Of a stretch of DNA of 64,000 nt, positions 44,331 through 57,555 are shown piece after piece. A model generated the notes under the pieces. The model was not told the origin of the DNA and did not search any database. It saw only the letters and a list, made by a program, of their open reading frames with translations. The stretch's first letter is position 1. The number at the start of each line of letters is the position of its first letter. This DNA is from Pocillopora verrucosa (taxonomy: Eukaryota; Cnidaria; Anthozoa; Scleractinia; Pocilloporidae), in the NCBI RefSeq assembly GCF_036669915.1, contig NC_089318.1, forward strand, positions 16,693,012-16,757,011. The letters are read 5' to 3'. Made by a program: the position numbers and the translations under genes.

Positions 44331-45009
44331 GAAGACAATAAAATGTCCGAAAAAAGACCATGAAGTTACATAAATTAACAAATAGAGAAGCCTTGACTGT
44401 GCTCTGTTCTGTTATAAAGCACGCAGGAAGCGGCTAGAGCACGAAAGAAGTGTAGGGAGAAACACGAGACGTAGTCGAGTGTTTCTCCCCACTTCTTGAG
44501 TGGACTTGGATATTCAAATAATCTGATTGGTTCTACAGGACAAAAGCTGTCAAAAGTGTCAAACCATCAAAGTTCAAAAGCCATCAAAGTTCACAATCCG
44601 CGATAGTTTACAAACTAATATAGTTCGGCAGGTCGATTTTAAAACTTTTGCCTGAAGTTTTTAATATTGACTTCATATTTTTTTAAGCTGAAATAAAAAC
44701 ACAGTATTAAATTCTTAACATCTAGGCTTTCAAATATAAATATTTTTGGTGCTTTGTCGCCAAAAGATACTCAGCTTATTTACAGAAAACAAAAGAGGAA
44801 TACTACTAATTGCATATCATGATAAAATGATTCTTGTTTCTCCATAAGTTTTGATTTGGATCAAGAATCTATAATCTATATATCTGTTATGAGAGGCTTT
44901 TTACATGTCTTATTACAGCGTTGTATCTCCAGAAGAAGCACGACTTAAGACAAGGGGTTATGGGTCTTAATAAAACGTTTTAAGATTTTTTTTTTCTTTT
45001 TTTTTTTTT
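44331..45009. other. duplicated intron-type sequence, no gene
   Basis: 44680-45000 is a diverged copy of copy D intron 49660-49960 (AGCTGAAATAAAA..CACA, CTTGTTTCTCC). 44460-44500 has a small inverted repeat around ACTTCTT. Confidence 0.55.
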
Positions 45010-45135
45010 TGCATCAGAGTACTTTTGCAAAAACCTTTCAAGAACAAATCCGCTTGTCTGAACGGTTTTACTAACAATAATAATAAGTGTTTGTGTTCCA
45101 CTGGATTCAACAGTTTGCATATTCTAAGTTGTAAG
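45010..45135 (+). pseudogene. relic of a USOMP5-like EGF exon
   Basis: GCATCAGAGTACTTTTGCAA then CGGTTTTACTAACAATAATA and TGTGTTCCACTGGATTCAA match copy D EGF exon 49965-50079 with lost Cys codons and indels. Confidence 0.75.
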
Positions 45136-45374
45136 GAGAAGATGTCATAATTTCCGTCCGTGACTTGAAAATCCTAGTATGAGCTCCACGGATGGAGCTT
45201 GGGAGAAGTTATACAAAGAAATTATTACAAAACTGGTTTCGTTTGGTCAATTGACAATTTAAAGTATTTTTTTGTCATAAGGATAGACGCCCCTTAGTGG
45301 TATTAAAAGACTGACATCTCAGTTTGTGAACCAATACCAGATATCTTTGCCATAAGCCTAAGGGGTACCTTATC

Positions 45375-45460
45375 TCAGAATTGGTTTGGGTACAGGAGGG
45401 CATACGGTCAACTCTAACTCGTGTTATAGCAGGTATATCTTGGTTCAGTAACAAGGAAAC
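45375..45460 (+). pseudogene. relic of a USOMP5-like last-exon 3' end
   Basis: CAGAATTGGTTTGGGTACAG GAGG.. then AACTCGTGTTA, TATATCTTGGTTCAGTAACA correspond to [16 protein letters not shown]-stop with about 60 bp missing. Confidence 0.7.
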
Positions 45461-47252
45461 AATAACCTGCCATAAAGCGGCGCCCAAAGTGTGGCTGTAA
45501 AATGCAGATGTATTTTAAGTAAAAGGCAGAAAACAAAGAAAAACGAAGAAAGCCGAATAGAAGGTTGAAACCGGTTTAGTCTCGTTTGCTCAGAGTCTCT
45601 GAAATGTACTAAGGAAGGGTTGAGTGCTACGGTGACCAAGGTTTTCGATTCAAAGCACGAATTAATCAGTATCACTGGTAACTAAAAGAATATCTACTTG
45701 TGTTGCGACTTCAATATTAAACCTGTTACAGAGGGGCTTCATTATGACTCCAATATCAACCCTAAGAAATAAAGCAGCAAATTCATCGGAATCGTCGATT
45801 GTCTCATCGCAGTGTTTGGAAAGGTGAACCACGAGAAACAATAGGACTTCAGGTAAGAGTTTAGTCATTTTAAGCCTGCTTCTCCTCTGAGTAAGAGATT
45901 CTAATTCAACTCGCTTCCGATTTCGAGGATTAGAAAGCTAGGGGATGTGGTCGCTATCGTCGACCTTGCCATTCCGCCGAGACCTCAAAAACTTATTATG
46001 GAAGCCAGGTCATTTCAAATTTATGAAATGCGAGAGTTTTAAGCGATTTTTCTACCAAAGTAAACATCCCGTGCTCTGGTCACAAAGACACGCTAGATAA
46101 CAACAGGCTATATATTGCGTGCATATGCTAATCAATAAATGACAGATGAAGACATGATGTGATAGGAAGAAAAGAGGGGCACGCCAGTCAAAGCTTGTCA
46201 TCTTCCAGCCGTTTTTCGTTTTGTTTTTTTATCTCACATTTCGTGATACTCAATGCCTTGTTAAATGTTTTGCTGAATAATTCGATAGTTAAATGGGAGA
46301 TAAAAAAGGAGAAGGAGAATGAGAAATATTAGCATATACCAATTGTACCACTGTAAGAAGAGTAAAAAAATTTCAAAATGAATTAAAATGGCCTCGCAGT
46401 TTTGTCATAAAAAATATATTTTAAAAAAGTTATTAAGTTATGATTAATTAACCGATGAAAATTTCAGCTGAGTCGATAGATGAACGGTTTGCATAATTGG
46501 AACAAATTAGAATTATATTATACAGCAAAATTAGGTTTTTTTCGTGAACCACTTTCAGAAATAATTCTCCTTATCCTCCTGAATGATTTTTATCAAGCTT
46601 TGATGTTATTTTGAAAGCAGAAAGTGGCCTGGCTTCTTTATGATAGTCAGACTGATTTACATAAAAAGAAGCTGAAACGCAGTCGTCAGACAATGGAAAC
46701 AAATATATCAAAGAATCAGTAAAAACTAGTTAGTTTGGCCACCTCATATCACAACGTCGTGATAATTTATCAAAGTTTACCTAATGAGTATTGCTAAGCC
46801 TTTATGATAAATCATAGTCAGTGTATATAAAAACAAATTTATAGTAAAGTGCATAAATTCACTTGCAGCACCTCCAATTTTAGCTTATAACTTTAATGAT
46901 CTCGATCGTGACCAACCTATAATTTTGGTATTTTTGCCTTGCCAGTTTTTCACATGATGCAGACCTATAGAATGAAAATAAAAGCGTCTAAAATATTCAA
47001 AACAAACTATCGTAAAATGCACCAGGTGGTGTAATCTTCATGTTCTTGAATGACGCACAAGGCTTGTTGAGTGTTGGTGCAAAAAAGCGTTCTACGATTG
47101 GTTACCAGAGATAGTTACCCCCTTAACTACCATCAATACTCAGATTTCATTGGTTAAAGGAAGTCAGGAAGTTAAAAAAAAGAAAATGATAGAGAATTTA
47201 GGCGTCAATTTGTATGTCTTTCGGGAAGTCGGTCTCCAGAGGGCTCAGAGCC
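45461..47252. other. intergenic, with the upstream region of copy D at its right end
   Basis: 46900-47250 is a diverged version of the upstream block of the other copies (GATCTCGATCGTGACCAACC, TTGCCAGTTTTTCACATGAT, TCATTGGTTAAAGGAAGTC). No gene is recognised in 45461-46900. Confidence 0.5.
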
Positions 47253-50200
47253 ATGAAGAATTTGATCATTATCTTCGTTCTGTTAGTTTTGTGCCTCATG
47301 ATGTCTGCACTTGTGTCTTCGCAAGGTTAGTTTCCCCATTACTCATTTCTGAGCGGAGGTCAGTGAGGGGAAATTAGTCCCTCTCAATTGTAGTTGAGAT
47401 GCAGTCTCTCTAAGAAGTGGTCTAATGAATTTCGGTTAAAAAAATCGATTTCTTTCACATTTTTCCATGAATCTGTTTTAGTCTTAAAGTAGTCGAAACC
47501 ACCTTGTTTTTTGATGCCTGAATGGAGCACTTTGAAGATTTTTATGCTTGAATATGCCATGCGAGAGAGAGAGGAAATTCTCCATTCCCATCCAGAAAAA
47601 ATACCGTCGCCGAAGGTGGTTTTTCGCTGTATAAACGACCTATTGCTTTGTTTATCATTCAATTAAAGAGGAAGAAAGAGGGAATTCACTAAAAGTCAAG
47701 ATAAATTCGAAATAGTCAAGTTAATCCTAAGTCATTATTAGTGTCAATTTGGAAAGTGTTCCTAAGAATGGTATTTAAAGTGCAGTCACTTTAAATTCGA
47801 TTAAGGTTTGTGAGTGTCACTTAATGGAGAGTGCAGATGGTTTTCGTTGCTTTCGTATGTAAATTTTGATTTACTAGACTGGTTCTTCGTTTATATCCAG
47901 TAAATGAACCAAGTTAATCAAGTGTGTTTTTTTTTTCGTTTGGTATTACACCCTCGGGTATAGAAAAAAAAATATGGCAGTGTGAATGCAGCTTTTATCC
48001 TTAAATTATGCCTTCATTATTCTTTGTGTCTCCTGCAATGGTTATTGCCCACGCGTTGTCAACTTTTTCACTAAAAAATGGACTATGACGTCCACAGTCC
48101 ACGGGAAAAATATAATGTGCGACTCATGTTTCGTTTGGAGCCTCTGAATAGGAATCTGTTCGGCTGTGGAACAGGAAGTTCTACAAGAAAGCTCGTCTGT
48201 CGTCCAGGCTGTTTATAAAATTTCTTGTAATAGTTCTGGCAGAATGGGTAGCTCAACCTTTTGGAAACTTAGCAATTTACTGTACTTCACTAAATTTAGA
48301 AATAACGGCCTGGCTGAGCAAAAGCAGCACTTCTAATTTTGAATTTCTCCTATTCAACTTGAATGTATACCGGCGAGTTTGAGATAGTAAATTTCCTATT
48401 TGTGCGTTTATCTCTGGTAATAAACGCCTGCATCACCCAAGTCTTCCACCGGTGGCAATGGATACCATCGACTACAAGACAAACAAAGAGGTTTAAGAAA
48501 AAGGAAAAGGAAGTATACTAGAAAATAATTAGCGTAAAATATTATCACTTTTGAAAGTTTGAAATAATTCGAGGTTCGTTCATAAAAAGTTCATAATCAG
48601 ATCTGCCAAAAGCTGTTGGTTGAAAAGGATCTAGGTAAGATCTGCAAGCTTCCTTTTTTTCTACGCCGGTTTTTATTTTAATAGCTCTTTTTGTTTTGGC
48701 GAAATGAATACCTTTTCGATCTATTGTCGGTCACAATAATTTTAATCGCGAACAATTATTCATGGCAAGTGCAGGTAGACTACGCACTCTAATTAGTTGT
48801 CCCTGAGTAAGTGTCATCAAACATCTAGTCCTAAAAGTAAGCATTTAGAAAAAAAAACAAAACAAAGGAAACATAACGACAAAAGGCGCGTGTACTCTTA
48901 ACCGACAGGAGCAGCCAGTTTAGAGCCCGACGACATACCAGCGACTTCATCACAGATATCCAGGCAAGGTCTGCTCTCGTTCGACAAGTTTCGTTATCTC
49001 GATGTACCTAAGCTTGACGAAATTATGGTGTACGACGACTTTGAATGCACATTTAAATGCCTTCACCATCCTCTGTGTGTTTCCGTGAACCTGGCTGCTG
49101 AAGGTGATTTTTGGTGTGAGTTGCTGTCTTTTGATAAGTACAGCAACCCCAATGAATACAAAGAAAAAAAGAGTTCGCATCACTATTTCTTTGAGGTAAG
49201 GTTTAATTACACCTTGAATGCATGACTTAAGGAATGATTTTGAAACACAGCAGGAAAATGCAGTTGCAAAAAGAACAATGTTACTTAGGGCACGAATCAG
49301 ACTAGATGATTTTAGGAAGCACGAAACCTATTTTTATATCATTCAGCTGAGGAGGTAGTTAATTGAAAAATGCTACGATACCATAGCAATTACGTTTACG
49401 ATCACGAGCATGAAATCATCGTTTCAATTATTAGAATTAAATACATTTGTCATTGCTATTCATCTATATGTTAATTGGAAAAGGATCAATTGTGGTATGT
49501 TTGCCAATCTCGAAAAAAGAGAATTTTAGTTGGAGAAAATTGATTGGGGCTTCATTGCTGTGTTATCATTTTGCTATAAGAGGCTCACACATGGTCAACG
49601 TCAGGTGGACTCTTTCCCAGCTATGATGATTTAATACCGAGTGCAGCGTAGGTTTCTTTGTTTAAAGCTGAAATAAAAGCACAATATTCAATTTTAAATG
49701 TTCAGGCTTACAAATTTAAATACGTTCGATACTTAGCTTACTTCCAGAGCACAAAATGGGAGCATAGCTAGTTGCGTATCATAATAAAACGATTCTTGTT
49801 TCTCCCTTACTTTTGATTTTGATTAAGAGTCTATGTATTTGGAATGTGAGGCTTTTTACAAGTCTTATCACAACGTTGCATCTCCAGAAGGAGTAAGACT
49901 TATAAGACAAGGGGTATGGGTCTTACCAAAATGTCTAGGATTTTTTTTTTTATTTTTGCATCAGAGTGCTTGTGCAAAAAAACCCTGCAAGAACAACTCC
50001 ACTTGTCTCAGCGGTTTTACCGACAAAAGTTATCAGTGTTTGTGTTCCGCTGGATTCAAGGGTCGGACTTGCGAGGAAGGTAAAATACGTCTGCATGTTA
50101 TAAGTTTTATGGAGGAGATGTCAGTATTTCCATCAGTGACTAAATATTCTTTGTATAAGCTCCATGGATGGAGCGTAGGGGAAGTTAAACAAATAAATTA

Positions 50201-53200
50201 TTAATAAACAGGCTTCGATTGGTCAATTGACGATCAAATTCCTTTTTGTCATTAACGAATGATGCACCCCGATGGTATTAAAGACTGTCATCCTCAGTTT
50301 GTGACATGATATTTACCAGAAAATCTTTGGCATAAGCCTAAGGGTTAAATTATTAAAGTACATTGTACTTAACTTTAATATACTCTACATCAATGAGGTT
50401 GAATCTTGCAGACATAAACGAGTGTATCGAGGGAACATCCAATTGCAGTGCTGATGCTGTGTGCAACAATACTAAGGGATCGTACAACTGTACATGCAAA
50501 CAAGGATACTATGGAGATGGAAATATCTGCCGTTTGGGTAACATTTCTTCTGCTTTATTTTTTAAGCTAGTTTTTGTACAGTTTTTGTCTGTTTAGACTA
50601 CTGTAATGAGAAGTTCGTTTACAACAATCATGTATATCGAGAAATAGATATAAAGTAAGTCGATAAGAACTTCCATAAATGCTTCCTTAGAAATTACCGA
50701 GAATTCAAAATAACACCAAGCTAACTTCTTGATGGACGTGTAGATAGCAGTCTTATGTGTGCATTTAAAGCGTTTAGCGGCTTGAGTAAAAGCGGCGAGG
50801 TCGCGCGGGGCTTGGGGTGCAGCTTCAGTTCGCAGTTCCCCTGCTTTGATTTTCATCTAGCGCATTAGACGCCGGTAACAATGCAAATTACGAAAACACG
50901 AGTGACCAAGTCACGATTGCTTTCATCCTCTTCGCATAGTGAGTATCTGCACCAATCACAAAGCTCACCAAAGTCAAACCAGCGCAAAAAACTGGCTCAT
51001 GGAGAATTTCATAGCCATTACAACTAAATGGAGTTGATAACTTTCGTACTTAAGGATTATTCTAATCTGTTATTTCTCTCTAATAGCGACCAATTACTTT
51101 CTTAAACCTGGATTACAATGTTATATATCTGTTATTCCACATGTACATTTTCCCTTTAAGAGCATTCAAGACGCCATCCCATCTTTTTTTTTTTTTTCAA
51201 TTTTTTTTTCCATTTTTTTTTCCCGAAGGGTTTATTGCTGTTGGCATTCTTTTTCTTTTTTTCAGCTTCGACGTGTAAGGAAGTTTTCGACCAGAATGTG
51301 TAAGTCAATTATTCACTGACAAAATCAGAGCCGGAGCGGAATTTAATGAGAGAATATGAAAATAACAGTACTAATAATAGTAATAATTCTGGAAAATAAT
51401 GTTGCACTAAGCATAACAACCTTGATAATTAACTTCCATACGAGCTTCTCTCTTGAAAGGAGTCGTGTGATCGAAAAGTACTTTGTGTCATTTACTGAAC
51501 ATGAGGAAGCCTTGGCTCTTATCATGTTTCAACTGAATCTTTCCTTCAGAGAAGATTCTTTATTTAGTAGATCGTCTAACCGCACTTAGACTCAAAGCCA
51601 GTTTCTTTTTTCTGTCACATGGGTGACTTGATGACATGACTAAGAAATGGCTTTCATAAACTCCCAATCCACCTTGAATACCAGTATTCTGTAGGCTCTC
51701 GAAAATACATAAAACTACACCGGTTGGTAGACCTACAATCTTAGGTTCTGACGGCCCTTCTGAGAAAATATCATCTTTTTGCTACTCCAGCCTATATAAC
51801 AACTGCAAAAATCCTATGTAAAGGATAACATACCAAGTTCTTCGAAAAAACAAAGATAGACAAAGATACTAATCTGAGCCCAAGGTCCAGAAAACAAGAC
51901 ACGATTAGTGAGACAAGATGAGGATAACGGTTTTGGTAATCTGCCAAAAACTTCAACCTCATGTACAATTCTAAATATGAAAAACTGATCCCGCGACATT
52001 ATGTACAAGAAAAAACCTAAACGGAAAGATTGAACAATTCTAGTATCAATGGACGTTTCTAGCTTATACACAAATATACCTCAAGAAAAAGGAACGAACA
52101 TAGTATGTGAAGCATACAAAAAGTTCTACAACCATAATGCACCGATCCCAACGCACTACCTTAGGGAAATGCTTGGCTTAATCCTTTAAGAAAATTCGTT
52201 TCAATTCAATGAGGAGAACTTCCTCCAAACACATGGAACCGCTATGGGTATGAAAATAGAAGTGTCATTTGCCAATATTTTTATGGTGTAAATCGGAACG
52301 AGATTAATTCAACAAAGCGAAACCGACCATAGAGAATGGAACCGTTTAAACAACACCTCAAAGCAAAAGGGTACCCTGAAAACATCATAGAATGGTCTCT
52401 ATTAGGGGTCAACTTTGCCTCAAGACAATCAGCTCTTACACGTGCACAAAAGCCATAAGGTTACCAACGTTTATTGCCGTCTGTCGCAACGTACCACTCG
52501 GCGGTTAAAAATTAAAAATAAAAATACTAATGGATTGGAGTCTGATACACAACCAGCCCTTGCTGAAAACGATTTTTACAAAAGCTCCGATCATCTCTTA
52601 CAAAAAGAAAAAATCCCTGAAAGACACGCTTGTGAGGGCAAAAATATACTTTGAAGGCAATAATGCGACGCGACCACAAAAGCCACGTTGGGAGTCCGTG
52701 CCGGTCTTTATCTCCCTTATCAGATTTCAAAAAAGTAAGCAAGACTTCAATGGTTCATCTTTGATAAAAATTGATGACAAATGAAATCGAGACTAGCACC
52801 AACGATTGAGATTTGTCACTGGTGATTGGTATTTTAGCAGTAACATTTGAGTTTTGTCACTAGTGATTGATATTTTAGCAGTAACATTTGAGTTTGTTAC
52901 TAGCGCTTGGTATTTTGGCACAAATGGGTACCCATAGGTTGACCATTTTTAATTTTACTTCCTCTTTTTCCTTAAGGTCGCGACGAAGCCAAGTATACCC
53001 GCTGATGTTTGGTTCACAAACGATTCCTGTTTTCTGTCACATGGGAAACTTTGGATGTGGGGATGGAGGATGGACGCTCGCCATGAAGATTGACGGCACG
53101 CAGGTTAACTCCATGCCTCCTTTAAGAAAATCTCGATATTATTAAAATTAACAAAGGTAAATCAAAGGTGTAATTCTTTTTTTTCAGAGAACCTTCCATT

Positions 53201-53712
53201 ACGATTCCCAATTCTGGAGCAACAGAAATGCCTATAACTTTGCTGGAGGCAAGACTGGCTTTGATATACTAGAGACCAAGTTACCGACCTACTGGAACAC
53301 ATCCTTCTCCAAGATCTGCCTCGGTATGAAGATTTTTCATCAGCCCAGGTTCATTGTCATCAACAGGCAAGCCAACTCACTGTACGCACTCCTCGCTGAT
53401 GGAAAATACCGCGCAACCTCACTGGGTCGTAACACGTGGAAGACGCTTATTGGTTCGCCGGCGTCCTTGCAGCATAACTGCAACAAAGAAGGGTTCAATA
53501 CTATGGGTAGTAATAACGGCTCTTCCAGAGCAAGGATTGGTTTCCTTGGGAATAATGAGGGAGACTGCGTAACCCCTGATTCTAGAATTGGTTTTGGTAC
53601 GGGAGGATATCATGATGACACCAACACGTGTGGAAACGAGGCAGCTAATGGCCCATCTTCAGATAATGGAGGCAAACACATCAAAACCATGGGATACATT
53701 TTGGTGCAGTGA
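47253..53712 (+). CDS. USOMP5-like secreted protein, copy D, complete
   Basis: Exons: 47253-47325 signal peptide ([20 protein letters not shown], ending VSSQ), 48909-49195 PAN/apple-like, 49965-50079 EGF ([18 protein letters not shown]), 50412-50537 calcium-binding EGF ([18 protein letters not shown]), 51266-51299 linker ([12 protein letters not shown]), 52977-53103 ([20 protein letters not shown]), 53188-53712 ending MGYILVQ. All donors and acceptors are GT/AG, phases agree, and there is no stop: 428 residues. Its PAN exon ([35 protein letters not shown]) differs strongly from copies A and B, and it has one calcium-binding EGF where A has three. AATAAA is at 53806. Predicted extracellular matrix protein; the skeletal matrix link rests on family resemblance. 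Confidence 0.85.
51566..51640 (+). pseudogene. relic of a B-type C-G-D-G-G-W-T exon inside copy D
   Basis: AGTAGATCG..CGCACTTAGACTCAAAGCCA and TTTTTTCTGTCACATGGGTG match copy B/C exons 21756 and 24569, then the similarity ends. It sits before the Penelope relic, as in copy A. Confidence 0.75.
52030..52460 (+). mobile_element. Penelope-like RT fragment in a copy D intron
   Basis: [35 protein letters not shown] and SFANIFM match the fragment in copy A (11520-12145). The segment holding the catalytic IDD is deleted here (jump from HREWN to the [12 protein letters not shown] piece). Confidence 0.8.
52795..52922. repeat. short tandem repeat before the 127-nt exon of copy D
   Basis: Three imperfect 44-45 bp units (CACTAGTGATTGATATTTTA GCAGTAACATTTGAGTTT); counterpart of 12890-13022. 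Confidence 0.6.
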
Positions 53713-53805
53713 CAAGGGTGACAATAAACTGTCCCTAAGCTGATGGACCTCGAGCCACACCCATATAGACCTTAAAAAGTATATGTAGCTTAAGGGGTAA
53801 GAACT

Positions 53806-53811
53806 AATAAA
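53806..53811 (+). terminator. polyadenylation signal AATAAA of copy D
   Basis: AATAAA lies 94 bp after the stop codon of copy D; copy A has the same at 13882-13887. Confidence 0.6.
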
Positions 53812-56746
53812 ACATCAAGATCAAACTGATGCAGTATTTTTTGTTGAGGACTTTATCAAAGGTGATTTCCAGTTTCTAATTTCAGAACAAAGTTGTCTTT
53901 TTCTGAGATTGCACTTGAAGAGCGTAATTCAATTGAATCACTCAAAACAAATTTAAATTTTGTAACGAGGAGAGAAGATACAAGTGGAAAAGCTAAGGGC
54001 GAGAACATATCCACAGTGATTAATATCAGTTCTGGTCAGAAATAACCACAAAAACCACTCAAAACATCGTTTAGATCTTCTGCATAAACTTAGCATCTAT
54101 TCGATCCTTTTTGATCTACTAACGTTTATTGGTTTCCAAAAAGAACTCAGCCTTGCCATTATTCATCTGTTGCGTTGAGCCAATCACTGAACGTTCCATG
54201 TCTTGAAAAAAAAATCAGTTTTACCATCTTAAGTGCTTGGCCTCAAAACACTTAAACGAGCTACAAAATTGAAGGCATTTCTGCTCAAATATTTTTGAGC
54301 AGAAGCTGAGTTCGATTTGATTGTGCTTGATCCGTAAAAATCGGGTTCATGTGGACGGATTGGCCTGTTCTGTCGCAAGTTCATGGGTTGTAGGACTTTA
54401 AAGTGCGTAAGGCAGTCGTGATTGATAATTTTCGATCTTTAGGTACAGTCAGGTCGTTCTGCTTGGCTCTTTTATAATTTAAAAGTCGTGAGTAAGATTT
54501 TTATACGATTGCGGTGGTTGAAGACATCTGTTTAGGAGAGTCTGATCTAGAAGTGATCCACCTTTACAAATGTAGTTGATGCAATTAGTAAGTCCAATGC
54601 AAAGAGTTTCAGTCTCAGTATCAGTCTTTAGAAAAACGTGGTTCGAATCACATTGCTGACTGGGACGTAGCAAATGCCAACCACTTCAAAACTAACCAAT
54701 CAATTTTATACTACCAAGTGGAAGCGTAGGGCGAGGATTATTTCTGTTAGTTCACAGTTAACTTTCCTTCTTACGCGGTCGATGCAATTTTTACGGGGAA
54801 CTATGACGACTCTTAATAATGTTCGCGGATTCGTGTTTCCGTCACTAAAACTAAGAAATATTACACCGCGAATATCTCTCTTAAGTTACCATTCCGAAAA
54901 GGTCTTATTATAGGACCCTTTTTGCTTGTTTCTTTTCGCCGAGGTGAGCTGAAATGAAAGAATTACGTCCTACCTATCTTTTAATCATTTTATTTATTTG
55001 GTACTTATGGATTATAACAGTGAAAAGTGTTAGGGCGTAAACAAGTGGAAACAAGCGATAAACGTAACCGGAAATAATCGCAGCGGAAATTTTACAAGAC
55101 AGTGGTAAAAATCGATGTTGGAGTTTGTTGAGAACAGGAAATACATGTCTTGAAGTGCTATTTGTTTTATTAATCTTTAATGTGGTTTATGGGGCACGGG
55201 TTACAAAAGCAGGTTATTCCACCTCTTTGTTCGTCAGCCACACAGGCTGGCTAGGGTGGGCTAACATTAAAGACACTTAAATAACTCAAACGAAATCAGG
55301 ATGGCCAAGGATGGAGCTTATTAAGGTAATTTTGGTATGTTCCTTTAAATCAAAGCTAAGTGCAGCAACAGTAGCATTCATATTCTCCGTTTGGTTCTTG
55401 TTAAGAAAAAAAAAAGCAATTTTCAAACTTTATCCGTAGTTATGTCAGTACGATTAATCACCCCGAAACTTAGTAAGATAAACAGTCTTTTTTCTCCCGA
55501 TGAATTGAATACCTGCTGGCAAAATAACGAAATTTATTGTTTTTTTAGAGGGCACGGTAACGAATCCTGCAATCTGATTGGTTCTTTACCCGGTCAGTAT
55601 TTTCCTATCTCTGCCCACGGGCCACGGTAACGCTTCCGTGAGTCGCCGAGTACATCCCAACTTTCGTTGTCATTTTTCATAAATATACCTCGTTTTCCGG
55701 CTGGGCAGTATTTTAAAGCAAACAAGTCGGTCACTACCTCAAGCCGATGAATAACTTATGAATCCTCTCTTTTCTCTCTATCAAATCCCTTTGGTTGACA
55801 GAAAAATATTGGTTTCAGAATGAATTTGTATGAACAATAGTGTCATTACGTTGGTTGACAAGCGGCCTAAAAACCGTCTGCAATTAATTTTAATCGTTCA
55901 CAAAAAGTACCCAGAAAGTTAAAACGTGAGGTATTTGGTTACAGTTAAACTGAACGATGGAACTTTCATTAATTTAATATCTGAATTTTCTCGAGAAAAT
56001 TGTTAGTAGAGAAAGAGCGAGCAAAGTTTTAATTTAAGTTCTACAACAAATATAGGCTCCCGGTGAGTCTTTCCAATTCCGTTCAATTTGGACATTTGTA
56101 CCGTAAATTACACAACAGAAACTGAAGGAATTTTTTGAGAAAAGGCCGCATTAAATTCCCTTGTGTCTCGTTGGAGTGTGCCGTTCGAATTTAGTTTTTG
56201 TGAAGGAAAGACCAGATTTACACACGCCATTGCAGCAAACAAACGAGCAAACTCTCACAACTTCAAAATAAAAAGATTGAATTTACTCACAATTACTTTC
56301 CTCGCCGTTTACTTAATGAACAGAGGTAAATCTTCGTACATGAATGAATCGTCGATGAGAGTGAATAATACTTTCCGTTAGATCATTGACTGATTTTGAA
56401 GAAAACATTGTCGTGACAGTCCTTGCCAAACTAGTTCCGTTGTTTTTCAAATGCTCTTATGCTTTTTTTTTTCTTACGCGCTCTCTAATTGACAGGTGTC
56501 AGATTGTGACAGATACTTGTAAAAATAATGTTTCAAAGTTTGTTTGGAAGCCTTTTAAATCACCTTTATCGTTACGGAAATGAAAATGTTTCGCTGAGGC
56601 ATCTCTCTTTAATTTGCATCACCTCTATTTTAACTACCATTTACTCGCTCAAAAATTGTTCAGTTTATGGAAGATCTTGCCGTATTTTCAGCCCTAAATC
56701 ATTCGGGTTCTTTCGGAAAGAATTTCGTTAAGTTTAAAAACAATAG
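53812..56746. other. intergenic; degenerate USOMP5-type upstream block at about 55290-55530
   Basis: 55290-55530 keeps GCATTCATATTCTCCGTTTG, CTTTATCCGTAGTTATGTCA and CCCGATGAATTGAATACCTG, the order seen in the blocks upstream of copies B and E. No signal exon follows. The rest shows no gene. Confidence 0.5.
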
Positions 56747-56903
56747 ATATGTTATTTACCGGCTAAGGGTCGGTCCGTGCGGTGAAAAACTGTGACCTCG
56801 GTCTTGAAAATGCTGCCCTCGGCCTATGGCCTCGGGCAGTATTTTCAAGACCTCGGTCACAGTTTTTCACCGTACGGACCTCCCAGCCGGCAAATAACAT
56901 ATA
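56747..56903. mobile_element. foldback element, about 75-bp arms
   Basis: The arms (ATATGTTATTTACCGGCT... and its inverse ...AGCCGGCAAATAACATAT) pair over about 75 bp with about nine mismatches around a loop of a few bases near GGCCTATGGCC. Flanked on the right by an (AT)n run. Confidence 0.85.
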
Positions 56904-56984
56904 TATATATATATCAAATTAAAACAAAGAACGATAAGATGACCGTCACGTTTGCCATGCCAGTTTGTCATACAATGTAAACCT

Positions 56985-57482
56985 ATAGACTGATAGTAAA
57001 AGTCTCTGAAATATTCATAAAGAGCTGTTATAAGAGGTGCCAGTTGATCTAGTTTTCAGCAAGTTCATTTCAAGGCGGAGGAAAATTTTGGACCTGATAA
57101 AGGCAAAATAGTTTACCCTATATTTCTACAAATTCAAGCCAAAAACAGCAGCAGTAGCATTAATTTTTTTTTTCCGTTAAGTTTGTTGCTAAGAATACAG
57201 AAATCGATTTTCAAACTTTAACAGCTGTTAGTGATAGCAATCATCGAGAAACTTAGTAAAGTGAGATGAAATGATTCTTTTTCTCTCAATGAATTGAAAA
57301 CCCGTTGGTAAAATGGATAAAGATCGATATCAAACTAAAACAAAACACGATAAAGTAACATCCAGGTCTCATTGGTTAAAAGAAGTCTGGAAGTTTTTAC
57401 CATAAGGAGAAAATTAAATAAAACTTATTCGACTAAGTTGCGCATCTTTCGTAAAAGTCGGTCTCACAAAGCGATCTGCGTC
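56985..57482 (+). promoter_or_regulatory. upstream block of relic copy E
   Basis: TCTCTGAAATATTCATAAAG, CTAGTTTTCAGCAAGTTCAT and GGTCTCATTGGTTAAAAGAA match the upstream block of copy B. It ends at the ATG of a dead signal exon. Confidence 0.6.
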
Positions 57483-57555
57483 ATGAAGGATTTGATTCCT
57501 ATATATGTTCTGTGACTTTGGTGCTTCTTGATATCTGTTTCTGTCTCATCGCAAG
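57483..57555 (+). pseudogene. dead signal-peptide exon (copy E)
   Basis: 73 nt with the same length and donor (CAAG|GTGAGC) as the signal exons of B and D. It reads MKDLIPIYVL then TGA, so the signal peptide is cut at codon 11. Confidence 0.8.
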
